Source: Aquila chrysaetos chrysaetos
Lineage: Eukaryota; Chordata; Aves; Accipitriformes; Accipitridae
Length of the DNA: 64,000 nt
NCBI RefSeq assembly: GCF_900496995.4
Contig: NC_044006.1
Span: 18,312,214-18,376,213 of the forward strand
Reading direction: 5' to 3'
Of the stretch, positions 37,701 through 48,900 are shown in pieces. The notes under the pieces are model-generated. The model was not told the DNA's origin. It made no database searches and saw nothing but the letters and a program-made list of their open reading frames with translations. Within the stretch, counting starts at the first letter, position 1. Each line of letters opens with the position of its first letter. The position numbers and the translations under genes were made by a program.

Positions 37701-40700
37701 GGGCAGGGGAAAATTTAAAGGAGAAACCTGATTTTTTTCAGTTGCTTATCAAAACATGTTTTCTGTTTAGTCTAAAATACATTAATAAGTGAGATTTTCT
37801 TTAAAGATACAGGAGAAACATATTTGCAAATAAGCTGTTCCCTAGCCAGGGTCCCAGTACTGGTTAATAAATGATGCATGAATCACTGACTGATGAAACT
37901 TGGTGGCCTAGATTCATTGAACATGGTGATTGCATTGTGCCTCTCTGGTGCTAGTTAATGACCGTGTGCTTGACCTTAACCGGTTTAAGAATTGTGTTGC
38001 AGGCTTATTGCGAGATTCTGTGTTTTCTTGAGTACACCTGACACTGCTAAAATGCAAATACTTTCCATAGCTATTCACGAAATCGTACTTATGACACCTA
38101 TGTTGGGAAAGGTTATGTGATTGCTGGAATGGATGAAGGTTTGCTAGGTGTGTGCACTGGTGAAAAAAGAAGAATAATAATCCCCCCTCATCTTGGGTAT
38201 GGAGAAGAAGGAAGAGGTGAGCTTGACTTTTCATTCAATCTGCCGTAGTTAATGATGTTTCCTTTATTGTTTAGCACCTCTGTGTGTAGTTCCCTTTTTT
38301 TTGGGCATTTGAAAGGCTTTTTCATTATTCTTATTCTTTTCATTATTTTATGGGCATGCAACTGACAGGATTACACCCAGAATTTGCAAAATTATTTTAA
38401 TTAGCTAAAGAGGTAGGAATAATAATGCAGAACAATCTCACATGTAATTGGTGACCTGAAATTATTTGGATAATTAGTGTTTCAGGCAGACTGGTGCTTG
38501 GATGCCAGGAGCTCTGCAGTGTGAAATCTTCCTTCCTGTGTGTCTTAACAAGCTCTTTTTGCTAAAGGAATTGATCGTGTTAAGTTTTCTTCCCCATTCC
38601 TTCCACAGCCACAGGTTTTGTGGACTCCTAAGCCACCTCTGTAAACGGTGGATGCATGTAACAGCAAAGTGTCTGTGTATGTATAACATGGAATTAACAT
38701 TCCTTTGGGAAAACTCATTAGTACCTAAAAAGATTGCTGTGAGAGGTCTAATAGGATAACCCTTCTAGCCGATCACAGTTATGGCTGGTGTTTCAAGAGG
38801 TACCTCCTGGGATGTTATTTGGAAAATGTGACTTGGAAGAAAAGCCTCTCCTCTGGGAATGCAAACTCTATGCTGTTGATTTGGGTATTAGATTCCTCTA
38901 CCCCATTCCTGGATCTGGGTGTGTCTGTCAGTCCTGGTAATGCAATTGCACATTATCCTGGGAAGTGTGGGAAGAAGTTGCTTGCTATCAGGACATTTTA
39001 AGGAAATGTAACCTTTTAGACATAATGGCATTCCTTGAAGCATGAGAAGTCCTACAAGAATCTTGATGATCAATAATGAATTGGTACATGAAGCACAAAT
39101 CAGTTATTTAGGGTGGTCCCAGGCAATACATGGTTATTGCTTCATTTCTGCATAATTTTCAAATTCATGATAATGGAAATTTTTTCCTTCACTGTTGAAG
39201 TGGGTGTTTAGTGCTTTTCCACTGATTCTTTTTCCTACGTGGGATGCAGCTTGCATCTGTTGCATACAGAGGAGGTGTAATCTTTTAATTCTGAGTGAGA
39301 AGAGTAAAATGACTTAGTAGCAGACACAGTGGGAATACATATTCCTACATGGTGCAGTACCTGGTCATCATAAGCCTGTTTGGATACCATTTCTTTCTCT
39401 ACTTGCCTAATTTGCTTCCTATTTAGGAAAGATTCCAGGATCTGCAGTGCTTGTCTTTGACATCCACGTGGTTGACTTCCACAACCCCTCAGATTCGGTC
39501 GGCATTACCGTTAACTACAAACCTTCCAACTGCACCATACTGAGTAAGAAGGGAGATTACCTGAAGTATCACTACAATGCTTCGCTCCAGGATGGTACTT
39601 TGCTGGACTCGACGTAAGTGTATCACCTGGTAAAGAAAATATCTCTAGCAGCTGTCAAAGCAGAATGAATTGCCTGCAAAGCAGGCTGGCAGGGAATAAA
39701 GAATTTCTAAGTACAAAATTGAGTATTTATGTAAAATGTATTTTTATGTCTGCCTGCCTAAGATACATAGGAGAAGGAAAAGAAAAAGAAAATCTATCAT
39801 AGCATAATGAGAGACCTGGGTACAAAGAGGATGTAGGAATGTGCTGGAAAAGAACATAAACACTACAGGTGGAGTGACAAAACAGGTTGTCTGCATGGCA
39901 GTCTGTTTAAGTGGGCTAATTCAGGGGTCTGGGCCAGTCATACTAGAATGACACAGGGCTCGGCATGAATGAATTGTCCAAGTTTATTCAGTTTCTTGGG
40001 TAGGATTTGTGCTCTGTGCTGATTCGGTGCTCCTGAGAGAGGTCTGGTAGGGCTACTTTGTGTAGTCTTGTTAAAGCTGTCTTGAGTGTGGTTTATAGTA
40101 AATGGTCACCCGTCATATCTGTACCACGCATGGGTGGTAGTTTTCCTGTATTGTAGTGTTGCGGTAAGTGTCAGCATGGAGAAACTATCAGAGGGCTTGA
40201 TCATGACTGTGATGATAATGTTCCTTTTCCTCCTTCCTGTTGACAGTAGGTTTATGAGGGAAGCCAGAGATCGCTCCCGTCTGTCTCGTATAGAACTAAA
40301 GTGACCCCATCGCATTGTTTGCTGCAGCTACAAGAATGCTTCTGCTAGCTTTTTTTCTGCCTTCATCGTTTGGATAGTGCAAGTCATCTAAATAATATTT
40401 TATATTATTATATAATATAATTTTATAATTAAGGCAAGTTAGGAAAAGCTATTTTTAAACAGGTTATAACTAACATAGGAAACCTCTCATAGTTTTCACG
40501 GTGTACACAATAGCTTGCAGACCTGAAAAGCTGGCTTACATTGAAGCACATGATGTGATGCTGTAGGCAAGTATGAATGCAAGTAACGTGTTCAGATTCA
40601 AAACACCTTTTATATGGCAGGAATGCTCAATTCCCATTTTGTAGCAGGAACCAAGGGATGTCAAGACTGTCTTAATCAAAGCAGTTTGTAGAGAATCAAA

Positions 40701-43700
40701 GATCATGAATCTTGTGCTCCTAGTTTTAAGGCTGACCTCCTAGCCACTGAATTGTTTTCTTTCCAAATAATACTCTGTTATACAAGCACATCCTGCAGTG
40801 GTACAGCCAAGCCAAATAACCAGACAGGAGACCGACAGAAGAAAGGGTCCTGCTGTTATGACACATGCCAAGTAAAAAGTCTTAACACTGCATGTTCTGC
40901 TTTTAGAATCACAATACATGTTTAACTTCTGGCATTTTAACTCCTGTTAATTTCTGATTTTAGAAATGAGCCACCAGCAGCAAGGTATAATTCAAAATAT
41001 AATATGGTTAAATAGCAGCAGTAGTAGTATACTTCCAAGCTGTCTTGGTTAAGTGACTACTACATTACAGCGACTGATTTCATTAAAGGGATGGCTGATC
41101 CACGTGAATGCAGCCAGATCCTTAGAGGTTGGTAGTTCTGGGACAAATGTACATCTGGAATTTTTATATCTGCTAAGAAGTCCAACTTCATTAGTTAAAA
41201 ATGTGTGAAAGGCAAAAGTCCTTATTTCAAGATAAAATACTTTGGGGACTTAATTGGCAGGATTAATGATTTTAATGGGATTTCATTCAAGAAGCCCGTA
41301 ATTTTAGTACCAGAGGATTTGTCAACAGTGAGATGCTTCTGTTTGGTGTTGGCTGTAACTTGCTACCTTGAGAACAACTTCAGGTAACTGCTTGGTAGAA
41401 CAGAGTATTGGGCACCAACTTAATTTTTGGCAATGACAGGACACTAATTAGAAACTGCTATTTCTGTGGTAATTTTGAACAACATAAATTCTCTACTGTA
41501 TGTTGAAATTTTTAATTTTTCTTCCCTTCCTCTCCAGACACAGCCTGGGCAAGACTTACAACATAGTTCTGGGATCCGGACATGTGGTGGTGGGGATGGA
41601 CATGGGCCTTCAAGACATGTGTGTTGGGGAACGACGAACAGTTGTTATTCCACCTCATCTTGGTTATGGAGAAGATGGAGTTGGTAAGTGAGTGAAACCT
41701 ATTGCACATCCACTTAGCATCTCTTGAGTAACTGAAACGCAAGTGCACATGTTTTGTTACTTGCTATGCATTAGGTGACATAAGGTGAGTGTCTCTTAGC
41801 TGCTTGAATGGGAATTTTTTAGAGGCTTTTCATTTCATTATTTTAGGCAACCTCCCCATTCCCCAATGAAATGAACATCCTGTGTTGCGTTTTAAGTCAT
41901 AGAGTTAATGTGGCCAATAGAAAGACCATCCCAGTAGAGAAGGGAACACATGCCCTCAGTAATGTTGCTTTGTCAAAATGGAAAGCTCCAGGTACTCTGG
42001 TGTTGCAGAGGGATGTAAACAGTGTTCTTCATTATAGGGAATTGGGTACTCATGCTTGGACATGCGACGTGTTGTTCAGGAAACAAAACTGAAGGGGACT
42101 GTTCAGCACTAATATGTTAGAAAATTCAAAGAAAACTCGAAATTGAGAAACTACATAAACTGAATGTAAGATGGGAAACAGTGTATTGGTGCCATTGAAA
42201 CCCCAACACCAATACATTTAAGGCAGTTTGCTCTGTCTTAGAGCATTGAGGCTTACCAATTTTTAATGACAGTGACGGCAATAATAAAAAGAACAATATA
42301 GAAGTGTCAAGAACTTTCATATCCCAGTATGTGTGGTTGTTACTGGTCTTCTGAGTTAAAAGTCTCGAGGGAAAGGAGTCTATCAGGAGATGACCATGAT
42401 CAGCAAACTCTGGTACGTATGGAAACAGTTGCATAAGTTGCTATGTTCTTTGAATAGCTCCAGAACAGTTTGTATTTTATAAAGGCTGTCTGTCAGGCAT
42501 CACATGTCAAGCTTAATGGAGGATTAATTTGTGATAAGAGATAAAAAAGCATTTTCACTTGTACCTGTCTTCCATGAAAAATTATGAGTATTATATATAT
42601 GCAACATTTTATACTATAAAATTGCATAGTTATATATAATAAATTGAAAATTTCCTCATAACATAAAAAGTCTGCTGTGTTAAATACCTGTCATAGGTAT
42701 TTGCCATCATTCAAATTACATTCGATACACGGTCTGAAACATTGCATGGTTGTTAGTGTTTTAGTGTGTACCCAGATATCTGAAGAGATTGCTCGTTTGC
42801 TACTGGAGAGAAGTTAGAGGTGACCTCAATTTTTTTATTCAAGGATAAATGAAACTCCTTCCATGGTTTCATTGATGTAACATCCCAAGCTGTTGCAACG
42901 CTGTTGAGTCTGTCAGGAGCACCTTGATGCACAGTGTATTGGTGAGATAAAGGAAAATTGATTAATTCCCGCAGTTTTATAAGTAAAAAAATGGATGCAG
43001 TTTTATTATGAAAGCTTCCTTTATGTTTTGATCACCTCTGCTGAAGTGAACAGGAAGATTTGGTAGGCTTGGGATCACGGGGCTTGGGGATCACAGTAGG
43101 GAAGCACCTGTTGGAGCAGGAAGAGAAGTTTAATTACGGATTAAAAGGAAAAATACCCTTCAATGTAAGTGAGGATAAATACCCCTCTTTGCTGTTTGTC
43201 ATGACAGAAGGAGAAGTGCCTGGTAGTGCTGTATTAGTTTTTGACATCGAACTGCTGGAGCTGGTGTCTGGCTTGCCTGAAGGGTACATGTTTGTATGGA
43301 ATGGGGAAGTCTCTCCCAATCTTTTTGAAGAAATAGACCAGAATCACGATGGAGAGGTTCTTCTGGAGGAGGTAAGCTAAAACAATGAAAACACTTGCAG
43401 TGGTTTTCTCCTACCACCATCAATGCAGACGTTGAAGAATGAGGTCTTTCCTCCTCCTCCTCTTCTCCTCCTCTTCTTCTGACATGGTGTTTGTTGTCAA
43501 GTTAACAAGGCGGCAGTGTGTCAGTTAAAACATGGTTATCTAGCTTTAGAGATAGAACCAAAAAGAAAAAAGAAATATAAGAATGGCCATACTACTTAAG
43601 ATCATTTACTATTGTGATCTCCTTGGTCAACAACAGATACTTAGGGCACAACTTTAAGAGGCAGAGTTAGTATTCAATGATCCTTTGTTGTATCAGCCTT

Positions 43701-45334
43701 CTCAGTGTCTGTTAATTAGAAGTTTATGGTGAATTCTTGAGCCAAAGCTGAGCCTTCAGCAGTGCATCCAGGAACCGTCTAATCACTTCTGGAGTCTGGC
43801 AGTGCCTGCGGCTGCTCCTTCCACAGGTGAATTGTGTGCTGTGTGAACAAGTCCTTCCCCTTGCTTGCTTTTAAAATCTGCAGTGTGAGAATGTCGTTGG
43901 GTGCCCTAATTGAAAGCCGCTTGCCTTTGCCACATCATCTCTGATAATGTAAGCCTCTGTGAGGTTTTCCTCTGCGTTTTCTCTTAACTGAGGAGTTCTA
44001 TTTTTTTATCCTCTTCTTAAGTCTTCTTTGTCACCTTTCTCTGTCGTTCTGTTTTGTGTCCTTCCTCGCCGGAGTAGTGCTGCCTGCAGCACTCGAGGGG
44101 TAGGCTGTGGCCCTGTGGAACAGCATGGGATGCCTTTGAGCATTTTAACAAGCCAATGGGATGAAATAAAAACCTTGTTTTCCCTTTTCCTAGCACTTTT
44201 TTCCACCTCTTTATTTTCCTTCCTTGTCCATCTTCTTTCTTGTGTTTGCCTCCACTTTTGCCCTTGCAGAGAAGGTAAGAGCTTCTACCAGTCTAGAGAA
44301 TGAGTGAGGTAGGAAGTGACTGTTGTTATCCACATCCTCCTGGTCACCTAGCAAGGAGGGGAAGGAGAAGCCAAGGAGATATGAGAGGATGCTTGGTCTA
44401 AAAGGTGTAAATGAATGTCAGCAGTAGCTCTCATTGCTGAAGCTTATTTAACAAGTAGCGCCACAGATAACACTAATTGGAAAAGCTGTGTTTGATTGTA
44501 GACTTTGTTTTTAGCAAGCTAGCAGTATGACTTCTGTCAGATGATGTCTAATCACCTTGAATAATTTCATCATACGTATCAGGAAAGGGATTTTTAGGGA
44601 AAACTAACCTTGTAACCTTCCCCACCATGGAGTCAAGCAGAAGGCATAATGCCTGAAGTTCCTTTAACAAACGTCATGGTATCCTGATACTTAAAGTCTC
44701 ATTTCTGTGTTTTGTTCTTTTTTTGTGTGTGTTGTTTCTTGTAAGATGCAGGCGGATGTCTGTTTTACAGTGTGAGCTTCTTGTATCGGCATGCGAAATT
44801 AAACCCCCTTGGTCCCTATAGATCTGTTTCTATGTCACTCTCTGTTCAACTCATCTTGTCCCTAAATTATGAAAAAGAACTTTTCTGTTATGGGTCCAGG
44901 ACCCACTGGAATAAGTGAGGAAATCCCTGCTGAGCTCCACAAAGAGTGATTTAGCCACATGTGTCAGTCCTAATTAGTCCAATTTAGGTTTTAAGCTTTA
45001 TAGGATAGTAAGAGTATACTTTTACATACACTTAATAAGTAGTAGAATGCTGAATAGTCAACAACAAATAAATGCTACTTTTGTAAATATTCTTCAGTTT
45101 TAAATGTCTGTTTCATTGTGAGCTGTTTTCTCCTCCTTTCCTTCCACTTAGTTTTCAGAGTACATTCAAGCTCAAGTCAATTCTGGCAAAGGAAAACTAG
45201 CTCCTGGTTTTGATTTTGAAAAGATTGTTAAAAATATGTTCACCAATCAAGACCGGGATGGAAATGGTAAAGTTACTGCTGAAGAATTCAAGTTGAAAGA
45301 CCAGGAGACCAAAGAGGAACACGATGAACTGTAA
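28375..45334 (+). CDS. FKBP9: FKBP9, four-domain ER peptidyl-prolyl isomerase, complete ten-exon coding region
   Basis: Coding exons: 28375-28628, 32532-32677, 33280-33469, 34185-34330, 35575-35764, 38071-38216, 39427-39613, 41538-41683, 43208-43371 and 45152-45334. All introns are GT-AG and the frame is continuous for 583 residues (human about 570). The protein has a signal peptide (about 1-30), four tandem FKBP domains (about 53-153, 165-264, 278-376, 388-487), two canonical EF-hand loops (Asp512-Glu523 and Asp557-Glu568) and a C-terminal HDEL. N-glycosylation sequons include Asn185, Asn297, Asn392 and Asn408. It should catalyse prolyl cis-trans isomerisation of client proteins in the ER lumen, with calcium bound at the EF-hands. 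Domain 4 has Leu417 where domains 1-3 have Phe (82, 194, 306). The start is an ATG with G at +4, right before the signal peptide. EF-hands and HDEL separate it from FKBPs without them; FKBP10 was the main alternative, and the fit to FKBP9 is closer throughout. Confidence 0.98.
30484..30507. repeat. (GTTT)n microsatellite in FKBP9 intron 1
   Basis: About five to six tandem GTTT units run into a T stretch within the 3.9-kb first intron. The rest of the intron shows homopolymer runs (G10 near 31,540, T-run near 31,490) but no recognised element. Confidence 0.8.
34344..34372 (+). other. T22 tract ending in a decoy-like AG next to a splice donor
   Basis: Thirteen bases after the exon 4 donor of FKBP9 comes a run of 22 T, then AATCCAG. 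It looks like a polypyrimidine tract plus acceptor AG but sits too close to the donor to serve this intron. A functional role is not shown. Confidence 0.6.
43449..43480 (+). repeat. CTC/CTT pyrimidine repeat in FKBP9 intron 9
   Basis: Imperfect CTCCTC and TTCTTC triplets about 80 bases downstream of the exon 9 donor. Simple repeat; no function indicated. Confidence 0.75.
43760..44170 (-). mobile_element. Old, degraded CR1-type LINE fragment in FKBP9 intron 9
   Basis: The plus strand reads like the reverse complement of an ancient CR1 family, with phrases such as 'gtgtgaacaagtccttcc', 'aatctgcag' and 'gtcgttgggtgccctaatt' in the usual order. It is diverged and has no visible ends or open frame. 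The limits are approximate. Confidence 0.4.
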
Positions 45335-45632
45335 AGATAAGAAGAGAGTCCTGAGCTGACCTGCTGACAGGGGTTTCAGCAAGCATGTTTCTGAAAGGTT
45401 AGCACTCGGATAGATAACCTGTGTCTGCCTGTGCCTATGTGCTGGTAGGCTGTTAAAATAGGAAGAGATTTTCAGTTGGAATTATTAGGTATATTTGAAA
45501 AAAGTGTGAAGTGCCTCAAGATAGAACATATAAACGGATAAAGAGTGTACTGCCATACACGGTATTGTGAACCACGTGGTCTGTTTTTATGCTAAAGATT
45601 AGAAGTTCTCATTGAACAATACACAGTCACTT

Positions 45633-45654
45633 GGATGGATGGATGGATGGATGG
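45633..45654. repeat. (GGAT)n microsatellite in FKBP9 3' UTR
   Basis: Five and a half perfect GGAT units, 300 bases after the FKBP9 stop codon and before the first candidate polyadenylation signal, so probably transcribed in the 3' UTR. Confidence 0.9.
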
Positions 45655-45986
45655 TAGGGAGAAAACTTACTGAGTGCTTTTAAAAGAGTTTTAAAAAACC
45701 TTCTGTATCTGAAATACTTGTGCAGGAGAACAAACCAGAAAATATTCCCCATGAAAATAACCTGTAAAAATTGTCAGCCCTTGAGCCCAGCTCCTTTCAG
45801 AAGGCACGAGCACTCTTTCCAGTAATGGAACAAACTCATACAAGTATTTGCCAGCAGGAACTCCGATTTGCAAATTGCAGAATGTGCAGATGATAGCAAT
45901 GCCATTGCAGAATTTCCATAAGCTGTGAATTAAATTAAACAGGCCTAGAATTGTAACTCTGTATGTGTTGGGTTTTTTCCTTATGA

Positions 45987-45992
45987 AATAAA
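45987..45992 (+). terminator. FKBP9: Candidate FKBP9 polyadenylation signal
   Basis: AATAAA about 650 bases after the stop codon, followed within 30 bases by TG-rich sequence. Further AATAAA hexamers at about 46,267 and 46,773 could give longer 3' UTRs. Which are used is not determinable from sequence. Confidence 0.6.
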
Positions 45993-48900
45993 AGTTTGCT
46001 ACCATCTGTATTGTATTTAATTAATAACCTCGACTCTTGCTGGCCTGTTGAAACAGTGTTCTCATCAGTGATTCCCAAACCTTTCTAGTTGCAATCTTAT
46101 TTATAGTTTCATTAGACTTTAAACATTAGCATTATGGCGTCCAAATACTGTCATAAATACTGGAAACAGTTGATTTTGTGTTGGACTTCTGTCTCCTGTT
46201 TTGGGAATTGTTAGACTAAGGAGTAAGTACTTAAAGCTTATGCAGCAGAGCAGTCTGGCATGGCCAATAAACAAAAAGACAGTGATAGAATCAAGAAACA
46301 GACCCATCTGTTTGTGTCTGCAAACATTCTGGCCTATCCCTCAATACAAAATCAGGCCTGGGAGTGCTGTTTAGATTATGTGAACTCTTCAGACAATCAG
46401 CCATTAGATCTATAAATGTAGCAAGCTGTTTAATAGAAAATACACTAAACAGACATGTTTTTCTGGAAGGCTGTATGATCCCCCCTCAGTATATTACATG
46501 TAAAGAGCACAAATACGTATAGCGTGACACTATCAAAGACAAGTAGAAAGGGAGTTTTGTTTCCATTATCTGCTTTGTGTCTAGTTTCTTGCTTTTTCTG
46601 ATCTATACATGTGGATTCTAAGCTCCCTGAGATGCTCTTTTTAAAAACTGGTATTTCAATTGGATGAAAACCTTCTGTATTGGTTTTTAATACAGTTGTT
46701 ATAGAAAGTGCAGTGAAATATTTTTTTTCTAGTTTGATACCATTAAATATTGGATAACTGATCTTTTTGTTAAATAAAACGTTGATCAACTATTACTGTT
46801 AAAGTTTCTTTTTTTTCTGGCATTTTAATGGGTTGGGAACTTGAGTTGAAGCAAATACCCTTCATGCAGCTCTCTTCTCTTGCACACAGCAGGCTTATCC
46901 TGAGCATGTTCAATGTTGCTATTGATCTTCAGGAAAAATATTTTAAACTAAGATGATTTGGTTCAAAAGGATTGAAAATAATAAACCACAATAAAAGTTG
47001 GTGGTTTTTTTTTCCATACTTCACACAGGTGAAGTGAAGTCAAGTCATTCTTTGGCTTTAGGAGGAGGTCCCTAAATTACCCATCCCCTATTGCCATCAG
47101 CTGTGACAGTTGGGAGGGTGATGGTTCTCTCAGTTGGGGGCTCCAAGTCTCTCCTTGAATGAAACTGTCTTACATAAGAAACAACGTTTCATTCCCCAGG
47201 CTAGCAAAAGCTAACTCACTGGCCTTTGTGTCTGGGTTTTGGTGTTTTCACTTCCATCTGTAGCTCAAAAAATGCATGTATTGCACCTAAAATGCTGGAA
47301 GTCTGGTCTGGTTTGGGCTTGATGTAAATACCGGCCCTTTATACCAGATGTAAATATTGTGGATATCAGTGAATGGCACTTGCAGTCCAAAGGTTTGTGA
47401 CCTGAATGGCTCCTTAGAAGCGTTACCATCTTGTGAAAGCAGCTTTCTCAGAAGACTGTTGCACAAAATTTTCCCTCTTGTTTTGTTTGGAAGTAGATTG
47501 CTCACTTGTCACTGTGGTTCAAACATGTTGCTTCTGCGTGCTTATGGAGCTGAGATAAGGAGCGGGAAGAAAGTTGTGACTTGAATGCTGGCAGGAGCAG
47601 TCCTCAGTGTGGAAACAACTCCTTACTCTGTTCTCATACATACCCCCAAACCCCAAGTCTGTCTTCTGGATATCCAGAATTGTTTTATCTAGGAAAATCT
47701 TAGTGAATAGCTCTTCCTGCAAAGAGGATTGTTCCAGATGGTTCCCAGGAGGTGGTCTGAGGAGTTCCTAGTAAACCAGGACGGCAGAGTTGTCCTTCAG
47801 GGCAGATGCAGGACAAAAACAGTACTGTGCTCAGAAGTGCAGTCAGTTGGTAATCCTGAAGATCGCCATGCTGGATTTCTTTGGAAGCACACATCAGTGA
47901 TGGGATAGCAGGTATGACTTTACCAGTGCTTCTGGCTAGGGTAAGTACATCTGAAATTCTCATTCCATTGCTCTTTAGGCCTTAGCAAACATGGCTTGTG
48001 ATCCATCTAAACGATGTTTTTCTGTCAAAAGGAAATTTTTGTTGGCCCCTCACCTTATCCCCCCCAAATCTGGAGGCTGCCATTTTGGAAATGAAAATGC
48101 AGCTTTGGGGGAAAGCAGAGAATAAATGGAAAAACTTGCTGCAAAATGATTGTATTTATACTGGGCATTTACTTGCCCAGACATAGGCAACAGCGGCCAG
48201 GACTACCTGGCTACATTAGACTAAACTGCATAAAATCCAGAATTTTTGATTACTTAGGTAGACCCTGTCAGTTCTTTTCCCTGCTGTTGGCAGCTATCGG
48301 CTCCTACCTCAAAGGAAAGCTCGGGGCCACCTTCCCTCTCAGAAAAGGGTTGTACTTATGTTGAATCCTCTACCCATTGCTTCTCACAGTGTGTAGCAGC
48401 CCTTCAAAAGTGAGGGTAGTCTGCCTGCCAGTTAACCGAACCAGAGCCAGGGGAGCTGGCTGGGAAGTGAAATTGTGCTGGTATGGACTGGAAGAGCTCA
48501 GCCCAGCCCCTGCACCCCTAGCTCCAGCAATAACAAAATCCCTCTATGTATGTCACCATCCTGTTAGAGAGGGCAGCCTGTGGTGGATATGGATATAAGG
48601 GAAATATTTTCTACCTGGAAATGTAAAATAATTTTTTTTATGCAGAGAGTATCTATTTAGATACTTTCTCCCCTACGTAACTGAGATAAATTATTTAGAA
48701 AAATATATGGTAACTCTTTAAGGCTCATTAATAGCAGATGAAAATGGATAGTTTAGCTAACAAGAGACTCTCCAGAAATCAGGCTGCTGCTACTCCTGTA
48801 ATGAACAGCCAGGTGCTATTCTCAGAGCTGGGCAGCTGACTCCTATTAGGCAGCAGATTGATGAAAGGAAGCTGCCTGGAGTCAAGGCTGGGAATCACCT

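Noticed and set aside
40244-40306. A possible cryptic exon in FKBP9 intron 7, between an AG and a following stop
   Set aside because: No donor in a suitable place, does not keep the FKBP9 frame, and has no similarity to the family.
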